From Gemmatimonadota bacterium (GTDB lineage: Bacteria; Orphanbacterota; Orphanbacteria; Orphanbacterales; Orphanbacteraceae), in assembly GCA_013002425.1 (NCBI GenBank), contig JABDJQ010000734.1:1-5958 (forward strand): a stretch of DNA of 5,958 nucleotides. Reading direction: 5' to 3'. The notes beneath the pieces were generated by a model, which saw only the letters and a list, made by a program, of their open reading frames with translations, searched no databases and was not told the DNA's origin. Both the position numbers and the translations under genes were made by a program. Positions 1 through 5,958 of this stretch are shown here, piece by piece (position 1 is the stretch's first letter; each line of letters opens with the position of its first letter).

Positions 1-176
1 CCGAATCCCTGCAGCAGCAGAAGGCCGTCGACGACGACCCAGAGCGCCGCGTAACGGCCGAAGTCCTCCGCGGGGAGGAGGCCGGCGAGGATGAACAGAC
101 TGAGGATGCGCGCCGAGCGTCCCGCGATCATCGAGGCGCCGACCCAGTAGAGACCCCGTGCGAACGTGGGGCTCAT
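1..176 (-). CDS. Probable Wzx/MATE-type polysaccharide flippase, N-terminal fragment
   Basis: The start ATG is at 176-174 and the gene runs off the left edge, so only 58 codons are visible. The peptide begins MSPTFARGLYWVGASMIAGR and continues with two hydrophobic stretches, roughly residues 8-18 and 23-35, then a third around 44-58 (WVVVDGLLLLQGFG). The RGLYWVGASMIAGR and later GRYAAL pattern resembles the first helices of oligosaccharide flippases (Wzx, MVF/MATE superfamily), which move undecaprenyl-linked repeat units across the inner membrane. Its ATG overlaps the stop codon of the upstream co-polymerase gene (ATGA) and there is no strong Shine-Dalgarno sequence before it, so translation is probably coupled. 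The operon context supports a polysaccharide role. A different integral membrane protein, such as a Wzy polymerase, cannot be excluded from so short a fragment. The start and strand are well supported; the family call is inference. Confidence 0.62.
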   Translation of the reverse strand, partial: MSPTFARGLYWVGASMIAGRSARILSLFILAGLLPAEDFGRYAALWVVVDGLLLLQGF

Positions 177-1402
177 GGAGCTTTGGTGCCGGTGCCCGCG
201 CCTCGCACTTTCGGACCGCCCCACTTCTCGAGCGTCCGGCTGGCCCGAAGAAGGAAACGCTCTTCGGTCGTCGAAGGCTCATGTGTCTTCGCGTAACGGA
301 GGTAGTAGTCCGCGCCGATCACGAGAACGGCGGTCAGAAAAAGCGACAGCCCGGCGGTGAGCAGGCATATCAGACTGCGGCGCGGGCGCGACTTCTTGAT
401 CGGCGGAACGGCGGCGTCGAGAATCGTGATGACCTGCATGTCGCGCGACTGCTTGATGCGCGCGTCCTCGAGCTGGCTCGTCAGAAACTGGTACACGCGA
501 TCCTGCACGAGGAGTTCGCGCGTCAGATCGGCCAGCTGGAGTGAGAGCGCCGGGATCTGTGACAGCGGCAGCAGCACCGTGGATGACGCCGAGTCGCTGC
601 CGGCCGCGTAGCCGTTCTGCATTTCGCCCAGCATCTGTTCCGTTTCCCGAATGCGCAGGTCGAGTTGCCGCAGCTGCTGGTTGTTCCCGGTCGCGAACTT
701 CGAGAGAACGCCCCGCTGAATCTCGAGCTCCGCTTTCTCGGACTCGAGACGCGAGATCGCTTCCACGGTAACCCGTGTCTGCTCGGTCAGCTCGATCGTG
801 CGGTTCCGCTTCTGAAACTCTTCGAGATTGCGGGCGGCCGTGACGAGCCTCGTTCGATTGGAATCCAGCGTGTTCTCGATGAAGCGGATCGTGCGCCGCG
901 CCTGATCGACGCTCGCTTCGCGATTGAACGTGTCGAGAAATCGCATGAACGAGTTCGCCATATCCGCGGCACGCTGGCGATCCTTGTCCTCCACACGCAC
1001 CTGGATGAGGCCCTCGGGGCTCGTGGTGGCGGAGATCCGCATGCCCAGTTCGTGAATCGCGTGCTCGCGGCTTTCCGCGTCGTAGACCTCCACGAGATCA
1101 TGAAGATCGACGACCTGGCCGCGGATGTGGCGGCTCTTCACGATTCCGATCATGACGTCTGTCATCGGGGTCTGGGAAAGAAGGCCGCCCGCGCCGAAGT
1201 CGACACCCATCTGCGTGAAGAGCTGCATCACGCCGCCGCGCGATTCGCCCTCCTGCGGAGGCATGGCCGTCACGGTTCCCGTGTACCAGTTCGGGAGAAC
1301 CAGCGATACGACAACGGCGAGTACCGAAGCGATGCCGCCGAAAAGATAGAACAAACGGCGCCACGCGTAGATCAGGCTGCCGAGAGATTGTTGCTTATCC
1401 AT
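173..1402 (-). CDS. Wzz/Wzc-type polysaccharide co-polymerase (chain-length determinant), no kinase domain
   Basis: This 409-residue inner-membrane protein has the classic co-polymerase layout. A short cytoplasmic N-terminus is followed by a membrane helix (about 17-36), a large periplasmic region (about 38-342) with a long charged coiled-coil stretch (about 165-265), a proline-containing segment before the second helix (VPPIKKSRPRR, 332-342), and a second membrane helix (about 343-367). A polar tail of about 40 residues follows. Members of the family control polymer length or couple polymerisation to export through Wza. No Walker A motif or tyrosine-rich tail is present, so it is not a full Wzc-type tyrosine kinase; a separate kinase may be encoded elsewhere. 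It starts 16 bases after the exporter stop, with AGCAGGT directly behind that stop as a plausible ribosome binding site, and its own stop overlaps the next start. Family assignment is strong; which polymer it serves is unknown. Confidence 0.88.
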   Translation of the reverse strand: MDKQQSLGSLIYAWRRLFYLFGGIASVLAVVVSLVLPNWYTGTVTAMPPQEGESRGGVMQLFTQMGVDFGAGGLLSQTPMTDVMIGIVKSRHIRGQVVDLHDLVEVYDAESREHAIHELGMRISATTSPEGLIQVRVEDKDRQRAADMANSFMRFLDTFNREASVDQARRTIRFIENTLDSNRTRLVTAARNLEEFQKRNRTIELTEQTRVTVEAISRLESEKAELEIQRGVLSKFATGNNQQLRQLDLRIRETEQMLGEMQNGYAAGSDSASSTVLLPLSQIPALSLQLADLTRELLVQDRVYQFLTSQLEDARIKQSRDMQVITILDAAVPPIKKSRPRRSLICLLTAGLSLFLTAVLVIGADYYLRYAKTHEPSTTEERFLLRASRTLEKWGGPKVRGAGTGTKAP

Positions 1403-1418
1403 GAACGATGTTACCTGC

Positions 1419-3002
1419 TCATTTCGAAGTAGCCTGGTCGATCACCAGATAGACGGTCGCGATGGACGCTGCGAACCGCGTCACGTCCTGCACGGTCCGC
1501 CACCAGTCACGCTCGGGTTTCTCGGGGATGTAGACGACATCGCCCGGCACGAGGGGGCCGGCGTCTCCCGCCGGTACCCATTCGCCGGTCGCTCCCCTGA
1601 TGACGCGCGTCTTTCCCTTGCGCGCGTCATGCGCATAGCCGCCCGCGCGCTCCACGTAGAATTTGTAGTTCTTGCCGGGCACGTACAGAAGGCGCCCCGG
1701 GTTCGCGGCCTGGCCGCTTACGGCCACGGTTTCGCGTCTCTTCGGAATCGAGATTCTGTCCCCGGCTTTCAATAAGATGTTCTCGGTCGAGTCGCCGTCC
1801 AGAAGCGCGGTGAAGTCGACGACCACGATCCCCGCGCGTTCGCGTGATTTCGTTCTGAAGTAGTCGTATTCGGAGTCCGACATCTCCTCGACCGGCACGT
1901 TTTTCAGCCGCTCGTACTCGAGATCGATATCGTCCACGCCCGCCGTTCGAATCAGTTTTGCGTCGACGAGCGATGCGTGCTCCGTCACGCCGCCCGCGCG
2001 CTGAATCACGTCGAGCACGCGATCGCGGTCCTCGTTGATGCCGTAGGAGCCCGCGAACACCGCTTCGCCGTCCACCGTAACGCGGCTCACTTCTTTCCAG
2101 TCGGGCTTCGATCGTACGAAGACCTGATCCCCGTCGTTCAGCGCAAGGTCGCCACGCCCGGTCGAACTGATGTCGACGAAGCGTGTTTCCGTCGTGATCG
2201 AATCGAGAAAGACCCGAATCTCGACGGTGTCTTCGATGGCCCCTCGTGAAAACCCTCCCGCGAGTTCGATCAGTGACTCGATGGTCTCCCCGTCGACATG
2301 CTCGTATGTCCCCGGTCGCGGAATGGCGCCGTAGATGAAGACATAACTTTTCGCGGAAGGGACGATGATCACGTCTCCGTCGAGAATCGGGGGGTTCTTC
2401 TCCAGGTCGCCGAGATTGAGATAGCGCGGCAGGTCGACGCGCGAGGTTCCGCCGGACTTTCTCGAGATCACGATGTTGCGGTTGCTCGCTCCTTCGGTCA
2501 GCCCGCCCGCTTTTCGAATCAGTTCGCTCGTAAGATCCATGGCGTGAGCGACATACGTTCCGGGATTCGTGACTTCGCCCAGCACGTTCACCCGAATCTG
2601 ACGAATGCGGACGAGTGAAGTCGTGATTCGGACGTTCCGGTAGGTGCGCTGTACGGCGGAAGAGATCGCTCCCTTCGCGTCCGTCAAAGACATGCCCGAA
2701 ACCGGAACGGTCGCGATGCCGGGCAGTACGATTTCACCCTCGGGCGTTACCATTTCACTGAAGCGCAATACGCTGGAGCCCCAGATCGTGACGGAGAGAC
2801 CGTCGCCCGGACCTACGAAGTACTCCGCGGGATCGATTGCTCCGCGGAGAATCGGGGGCTCCGTGAAATCGGCCGCCCCGAACGCGCCGCGGTTCGATGC
2901 GGCTGACTCCGGGAGACTGCTTTGCGCGAAAGAACTCAGAGGAGCGAACAGTGCGGCCACCGTGGTGAGGATCGCAACGGACTGGTGAAGCCGGGTATGC
3001 AT
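1419..3002 (-). CDS. wza: Wza-type outer-membrane polysaccharide export protein with four SLBB-like repeats
   Basis: The 527-residue product forms, by family analogy, the outer-membrane channel for capsule or exopolysaccharide. Residues 1-26 are a signal peptide, with likely signal peptidase I cleavage after SFA (A26/Q27). The polysaccharide export domain spans about 59-132 (YFVGPGDGLSVTIWGS). SLBB-like repeats follow at about 135-214 (VLGEVTNPGTY, AGGLTEGAS, LDGDVIIVP), 219-296 (IYGAIPRPGTY, AGGFSRGA, NDGDQVFV), 307-420 (VDGEAVFAGSY, AGGVTEHASL, LKAGDRISIP, with about 40 inserted acidic residues) and 426-493 (VSGQAANPGRL, AGGYAHDA, VPGDVVYIP). A C-terminal amphipathic or hydrophobic helix (about 501-523) fits the segment that forms the Wza pore. 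The protein contains no cysteine, so unlike E. coli Wza it cannot be a lipoprotein, and it is longer than the roughly 380 residues of that protein. A weak AGGGG lies 10 bases before the ATG. It is the first gene of the operon. Confidence 0.92.
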   Translation of the reverse strand: MHTRLHQSVAILTTVAALFAPLSSFAQSSLPESAASNRGAFGAADFTEPPILRGAIDPAEYFVGPGDGLSVTIWGSSVLRFSEMVTPEGEIVLPGIATVPVSGMSLTDAKGAISSAVQRTYRNVRITTSLVRIRQIRVNVLGEVTNPGTYVAHAMDLTSELIRKAGGLTEGASNRNIVISRKSGGTSRVDLPRYLNLGDLEKNPPILDGDVIIVPSAKSYVFIYGAIPRPGTYEHVDGETIESLIELAGGFSRGAIEDTVEIRVFLDSITTETRFVDISSTGRGDLALNDGDQVFVRSKPDWKEVSRVTVDGEAVFAGSYGINEDRDRVLDVIQRAGGVTEHASLVDAKLIRTAGVDDIDLEYERLKNVPVEEMSDSEYDYFRTKSRERAGIVVVDFTALLDGDSTENILLKAGDRISIPKRRETVAVSGQAANPGRLLYVPGKNYKFYVERAGGYAHDARKGKTRVIRGATGEWVPAGDAGPLVPGDVVYIPEKPERDWWRTVQDVTRFAASIATVYLVIDQATSK

Positions 3003-3066
3003 AGAAGGAACGCCCCTGCCTAATCTACGGGAAGTTGATCGAAGTACGCGTATATCATCGGTTTAC

Positions 3067-3088
3067 GCCGGACCAACAAGTATCCGGC
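3067..3088. repeat. Inverted repeat over the -10/start region of the export operon
   Basis: GCCGGA (3067-3072) pairs perfectly with TCCGGC (3083-3088) across a 10-base spacer. It covers the proposed -10 box and start site of the export operon promoter. No run of T follows on either strand, so it is a poor candidate for an intrinsic terminator of ftcD; an operator is possible. Six-base arms can occur by chance in GC-rich DNA, so significance is uncertain. Confidence 0.3.
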
Positions 3089-3107
3089 CTCGTTTCACGG
3101 GTGTCAA
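3079..3107 (-). promoter_or_regulatory. Probable sigma-70-type promoter of the polysaccharide export operon
   Basis: On the minus strand a perfect TTGACA (3107-3102) is followed after 17 bases by GATACT (3084-3079), four of six matches to TATAAT. Transcription would start near 3072, giving a leader of about 70 bases before the exporter ATG at 3002. The -35 box contains the TGA stop of ftcD (3106-3104). Read-through from ftcD is still possible because no terminator with a T tract is visible between the genes. The call rests on consensus match and position only. Confidence 0.6.
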
Positions 3108-4783
3108 GAATCGGATTCGATCGCCTTTCGAACCGAGTCGCGCACGTCTTTCGACTGTTTGCGCACGGCATCGAGCACTCCGTCGGCTTTGGCCCGCAGA
3201 TCCTGGACGAAAGCGGGGTCGTCGATGTCGCCGATGTTGATGAGCACGTTGAACCACGCGCTCTCGGCGGCGGCCTCGGCGCAGAGCGCGCCGACCGCGG
3301 CGTCGGAAAGCACGGCGGCGTTCCCGTTCTTCGCCGCGCGTTCACTGAGATCCGTCGCGCGCAGGCACGCCTCGAGCGTCGCGAACGGCACCATGCTCGC
3401 GTCTTTCATCGCCGCGAGAATCGCGTCCGCGCGCGCCTTCTTTTCGTCGGGCGTTCCGTTCGGAAGCCGGCGCGCGACGAGTACGCCCGTGAACGCCTCC
3501 GTATCGCGGTCGATCATGTCGACGAAGAAGACCTTGAGCTCCTGCGCTTCGACGGCGATGTCGCTCATCGTCTTCCAGTGATCCTCGTACCCCTTCTTGC
3601 CCACCGTGAGGTTCGCGACCATCGAAGAGAGCGCCGCGCCGAGCGAACCGCAGAGCGCGGCCACGCTGCCGCCGCCGGGGGCCGGCGACTCGGTCGACAC
3701 TTCATCCACGAACTGTTTTACGGTCATGCCCGCAAGCGCGCCGCCGCCGCCGCCCACGCGATACTCGATCACCTTCTCCTGCGGGTCGAACGCGCCGAGG
3801 TCGTGCAGGCCGAGCGACTGAATCGCGGTTTCGATCACGCGCGCTTCCGGCACGCCGAGCGAGGCGCCCTGCTTTTCGAGATAGAAGAGCCCGGCGGAGA
3901 CGAGCGCGCTCTTCGGAATGAGCCCGACGAGTTCGCTCCCCGTGACGCGCATGCCGCGTTCGGCCGCCTGTTTGCGAATCTCTTCGAATACTTCGTGAAT
4001 CGGCGAAACCTCGTGATCGGTGAAGTTGATCGAGATCTGCGCGCGCTGGTATTCGTCGATGTACCAGCCGACGGCTTTCACGTCCTTGAACAGCCCCGGC
4101 TGATTCTTCGGCTTGCCGTCGGCCCCGCGCACGAACTTGCCGTCGGGGCCGCGCATGTTGCGGCCGGCTTCGCGAATGTTGAGCGCGATGTCGTGCGCGA
4201 GCGGTTTGCTCACGCTGTTCAGGTTCACGTTGTACGCGATCAGGAACTTGCGCGCCCCGATCACGGTCGCGCCGGCGCGCGCGTTGAATTTCGCGTCGCC
4301 GAAGTCGGGCTTCCACTTCGGATCCTGCAGTTTCTTCGCGAGCCCCTCGTATTCGCCCGCGCGAATCGTGGCGAGGTTCGCGCGCTCCGGGCTCGACGCC
4401 GCGTGTTCATATAGATAGACGGGAATGCCGAGTTCGCGCCCGACACGCTCGCCGAGGCGACGCGCCAGCTCCGCGCATTCGTCCATCGTGATCCCCGAAA
4501 CGGGTATGAACGGGCACACGTCCGTAGCCCCCATACGGGGGTGCTCCCCCTCGTGGCGGCTCATATCGATCGATTCGGCCGCTTTCGCGATCACGCGGAA
4601 CGCACCCTCGACCACGGCGTCGGGCCCGCCCACGAAAGTGATGACCGTCCGATTCGTGGCCTTCCCCGGGTCCACGTCGAGGAGCGTGACCCCTTCGACA
4701 TGCCCGAGCTCCGCCGTAACTGCTTGAATTATAGAAGGATCGCGACCCTCACTGATATTCGGTACGCACTCGACCAGCGCCAT
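3104..4783 (-). CDS. ftcD: Bifunctional glutamate formimidoyltransferase / formimidoyltetrahydrofolate cyclodeaminase
   Basis: This cytosolic enzyme transfers the formimino group of N-formimino-L-glutamate to tetrahydrofolate, then cyclises and deaminates the product to 5,10-methenyltetrahydrofolate and ammonia. It links histidine breakdown to one-carbon metabolism. The 559-residue protein carries both activities, like the mammalian enzyme of 541 residues. The transferase part (about 1-335) opens MALVECVPNISEGRD and has GEHPRMGATDVCPF at 79-92, where H81 matches the known catalytic histidine. A glycine-rich linker (GGGGG, 344-348) joins it to the cyclodeaminase part (about 353-559), with ESPAPGGGSVAAL at 365-377 and IDRDTEAF at 424-431. 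A loop at about 207-240 carries a small duplication. I chose ATG 4783 over a TTG three bases upstream because AGGAG sits 7 bases before the ATG. No hut genes (hutH, hutU, hutI) are visible in the window; the downstream neighbours are export genes, so grouping appears incidental. Confidence 0.96.
   Translation of the reverse strand: MALVECVPNISEGRDPSIIQAVTAELGHVEGVTLLDVDPGKATNRTVITFVGGPDAVVEGAFRVIAKAAESIDMSRHEGEHPRMGATDVCPFIPVSGITMDECAELARRLGERVGRELGIPVYLYEHAASSPERANLATIRAGEYEGLAKKLQDPKWKPDFGDAKFNARAGATVIGARKFLIAYNVNLNSVSKPLAHDIALNIREAGRNMRGPDGKFVRGADGKPKNQPGLFKDVKAVGWYIDEYQRAQISINFTDHEVSPIHEVFEEIRKQAAERGMRVTGSELVGLIPKSALVSAGLFYLEKQGASLGVPEARVIETAIQSLGLHDLGAFDPQEKVIEYRVGGGGGALAGMTVKQFVDEVSTESPAPGGGSVAALCGSLGAALSSMVANLTVGKKGYEDHWKTMSDIAVEAQELKVFFVDMIDRDTEAFTGVLVARRLPNGTPDEKKARADAILAAMKDASMVPFATLEACLRATDLSERAAKNGNAAVLSDAAVGALCAEAAAESAWFNVLINIGDIDDPAFVQDLRAKADGVLDAVRKQSKDVRDSVRKAIESDS
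4112..4159. repeat. 24-base imperfect tandem duplication inside ftcD
   Basis: Two adjacent 24-base units (4112-4135 and 4136-4159) match at 19 of 24 positions. On the coding strand they are in frame and encode NMRGPDGK and FVRGADGK (residues 209-224), so the protein has two similar eight-residue units in a polar, glycine-rich loop of the transferase domain. The even unit length and frame suggest a past slippage duplication, although a similarly spaced loop occurs, as far as I recall, in some other FtcD proteins and the likeness could be partly convergent. Confidence 0.6.
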
Positions 4784-4790
4784 CAAACTT

Positions 4791-4795
4791 CTCCT
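4791..4795 (-). promoter_or_regulatory. Ribosome binding site deciding the ftcD start
   Basis: AGGAG on the minus strand lies 7 bases before ATG 4783 but only 4 bases before the in-frame TTG at 4786-4784. The spacing favours the ATG, shortening the longest reading frame by one residue and giving the N-terminus MALVECVPNISEG usual for the family. Confidence 0.75.
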
Positions 4796-4880
4796 GAAAG
4801 GGTGTATATCACGCTATGATCCCACTCGCCGGGAAGAGGTTCAAGGGGGGGACGTGACGGGAGAGAGATTTCCCCTTACC

Positions 4881-4909
4881 TTGTCAGGAATCGGAGTATG
4901 CGATACCAT
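4881..4909 (+). promoter_or_regulatory. Probable promoter of the divergent right-hand gene
   Basis: TTGTCA (4881-4886, five of six to TTGACA) is followed after 17 bases by TACCAT (4904-4909, four of six to TATAAT). Transcription would begin near 4916, leaving a leader of about 20 bases that contains the GGAGGA ribosome binding site before TTG 4937. The geometry is good but the -10 box is weak. An inverted repeat overlaps it. Confidence 0.45.
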
Positions 4910-4914
4910 ACTCC
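4893..4914. repeat. Perfect 8-base inverted repeat over the right-hand promoter, possible operator
   Basis: GGAGTATG (4893-4900) and CATACTCC (4907-4914) are exact reverse complements separated by CGATAC. The dyad covers the 3' half of the spacer, the whole proposed -10 box and the bases up to the expected start site of the right-hand gene. This position is typical of a repressor operator. If transcription instead begins further upstream, the same bases could form an RNA hairpin just before the ribosome binding site. No matching regulator family is recognised. Confidence 0.45.
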
Positions 4915-4924
4915 TTCTCTACTC

Positions 4925-4930
4925 GGAGGA
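4925..4930 (+). promoter_or_regulatory. Strong ribosome binding site for a TTG start
   Basis: GGAGGA is followed after 6 bases by TTG at 4937, an almost ideal arrangement. An in-frame ATG at 4898 would add 13 residues; it also has an upstream AGGA (8-base gap), but it lies inside the proposed promoter spacer and inverted repeat. The TTG start is therefore preferred. Confidence 0.7.
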
Positions 4931-4936
4931 AATCGA

Positions 4937-5958
4937 TTGGACAGACTGAAGGAAATCCTGAAGCTTCAGCAGGATCCCACGGGAGGGGCCGTCCCCCTCA
5001 ATGAAGAGACGGTCGAATTGATCGTCACCGCGGTGGAAGACATCGTCGAAGACGGCAAAGGTTCGAACCTACTCACTTTCGTAGCACCACTCGTAAAGGG
5101 CAAGGATGTAGGCGATACACTCGCCTACGCCGCGGCGCGCGGGCAGTTCGTTGCCGGCGACCGCCCGATCGGCATGCGGATGACGGCTCACTTGTGCGAG
5201 CGACTCGAGCAGCACAGAAAGTGGGAGGGGCTCCGGCCGATTCTCGAACGCTTCCTGGAGGAAATGCCGACCCCGGAGTTTTCGCGGTTCGCAGCGAGGC
5301 TCTGGGAGAAGGGGGGATCCGAGAACGCGCCACGCGCGCTTCTGGAACGGGCCCACGAGATCGCCCCCGAAGATCACAAACTGCTCTGGGCCCTCGGACA
5401 ATCCCGCCTCGAAGACAATGACCGCTCCGGAAGAAAACTGATCGCCGCATCGCTTCCCACATTCGCCAGGAAGAAAGATTTCGACAGGCTGGAAGAAGGC
5501 GTTCTCGCGCTCGTCGAGACTGTCGACGCCGTGGAAGCGGATCACATTCTCGACGCGATCACCGAACTCATCAAGATCGAGGAGTTCGAACGCGTGACGA
5601 CCATCTTCGAATTCGTCACCGAGCCTTTCCAGAGACACGGGATGGGCCGTCGCGTCTGGAAGATTCTGCACAAGCATCTGGCGAAGGCGAACAACGACAG
5701 TCCGCTGCGCAAAATCGCGGTCCGCTTCGGTCCCGAGGCGTACCCGGATCTCACCGAGCCCGTGAAGCTGTTCGAGCGCACGGGAATTGCCGACGAAAAC
5801 GTGCCGATCAAAGAGGCGCTCAAAAATTTGAAAAAGCTTCTGGAACTTCCGGCCGGCAAGCACGTCTACCATCACGGATGGGGCGTCGGGCAGGTAACGG
5901 ATAACGATGGCGAAACCCTGCTGATCGACTTCCTCGACAAACCGAAGCACAAGATGAG
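4937..5958 (+). CDS. Long GreA/GreB-type transcription factor candidate, N-terminal helical part (partial)
   Basis: The first 340 codons are visible and the gene runs off the right edge. From TTG 4937 the peptide begins MDRLKEILKLQQDPTGG. It has no signal peptide or membrane helix. Residues from about 20 to 290 look almost entirely helical and charged, with paired-helix segments (about 80-200: RKWEGLRPILERFLEEM, NAPRALLERAHEIAPEDHKLL) resembling TPR-like repeats. At about 305-340 a short glycine and aromatic motif appears (PAGKHVYHHGWGVGQVTD, then LIDFLDKPKHKM), which looks like a small beta-barrel of Tudor/CarD-like character. This order resembles the large GreA proteins of chlamydiae, spirochaetes and some PVC bacteria, in which a helical extension and such a barrel precede the GreA coiled coil that rescues backtracked RNA polymerase. 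The decisive GreA domain would lie beyond the window, so the name is inference. Codons end mostly in G or C, confirming the frame. It is divergent from ftcD. Confidence 0.6.
   Translation, partial: MDRLKEILKLQQDPTGGAVPLNEETVELIVTAVEDIVEDGKGSNLLTFVAPLVKGKDVGDTLAYAAARGQFVAGDRPIGMRMTAHLCERLEQHRKWEGLRPILERFLEEMPTPEFSRFAARLWEKGGSENAPRALLERAHEIAPEDHKLLWALGQSRLEDNDRSGRKLIAASLPTFARKKDFDRLEEGVLALVETVDAVEADHILDAITELIKIEEFERVTTIFEFVTEPFQRHGMGRRVWKILHKHLAKANNDSPLRKIAVRFGPEAYPDLTEPVKLFERTGIADENVPIKEALKNLKKLLELPAGKHVYHHGWGVGQVTDNDGETLLIDFLDKPKHKM

Noticed and set aside
665..1432. A 255-codon plus-strand open frame opposite the co-polymerase gene
   Set aside because: It is a shadow of the co-polymerase coding sequence; its product has no hydrophobic or domain pattern and no good start signal.
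3067..3088. Rho-independent terminator after ftcD
   Set aside because: The stem is only 6 base pairs with a 10-base loop and is not followed by a T tract on the minus strand.
3035..4414. A 459-codon plus-strand open frame antisense to ftcD
   Set aside because: It lies opposite a clearly conserved enzyme gene, is rich in Arg, Ala, His and Val with no recognisable domain, and is expected in GC-rich DNA where the opposite strand lacks stops.
4845..4851. Run of seven G as a phase-variable tract
   Set aside because: It is short, lies in the intergenic region well upstream of both proposed promoters' core boxes, and nothing suggests slippage-controlled expression.
4898..4936. ATG at 4898 as the start of the right-hand gene
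   Set aside because: It is in frame and has a passable AGGA upstream, but it falls within the proposed promoter and inverted repeat, and TTG 4937 has a far better GGAGGA at ideal spacing. It remains possible if transcription starts further upstream.
5069..5950. A 293-codon minus-strand open frame antisense to the right-hand gene
   Set aside because: The plus-strand frame has a strong ribosome binding site, a promoter candidate, G/C-ending codons and a recognisable glycine-aromatic motif; the antisense product resembles no family and shows shadow-like composition.

Overview
The window is GC-rich bacterial DNA that is almost entirely coding. It reads as a chromosomal segment of a Gram-negative (diderm) bacterium, because it encodes an outer-membrane polysaccharide export channel with a signal peptide and an inner-membrane chain-length/co-polymerase protein. 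The lineage cannot be fixed from sequence reading alone. A fused two-domain FtcD and a very long GreA-type protein would fit one of the less-studied phyla (for example FCB or PVC relatives), but that is inference. I see no RNA genes, mobile elements, CRISPR array or phage genes.

Layout, left to right: positions 1-3002 hold a minus-strand polysaccharide export operon read from right to left. It starts with a Wza-type exporter (3002 to 1419), continues 16 bases later with a Wzz/Wzc-type polysaccharide co-polymerase lacking a kinase domain (1402 to 173), and then overlaps by four bases (ATGA) the start of a multi-membrane-spanning protein that leaves the window (176 to 1), probably a Wzx-type flippase. 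A good sigma-70-like promoter (TTGACA, 17 bases, GATACT) lies just upstream, with its -35 box overlapping the stop codon of the next gene. Positions 3104-4783 hold ftcD, also minus strand, encoding bifunctional glutamate formimidoyltransferase / formimidoyltetrahydrofolate cyclodeaminase. A 153-base divergent intergenic region (4784-4936) carries a likely promoter for the right-hand gene, a perfect 8-base inverted repeat over that promoter, and clear ribosome binding sites for both flanking genes. From 4937 to the right edge runs the first 340 codons of a plus-strand gene that starts with TTG. It encodes a helical, TPR-like protein ending in a small beta domain and probably belongs to the long GreA/GreB-type transcription factors.

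Functionally the left half is one unit: polymer handed over by a flippase, length or assembly controlled by the co-polymerase, and export through the outer-membrane channel. FtcD belongs to one-carbon/histidine-degradation metabolism and has no evident partner here. The right-hand gene is divergent and apparently unrelated. The most notable points are the four-SLBB, cysteine-free exporter, the promoter-spanning dyads, a small in-frame duplication in ftcD, and the TTG-started GreA-like gene. I found no convincing evidence of a wholly new system.
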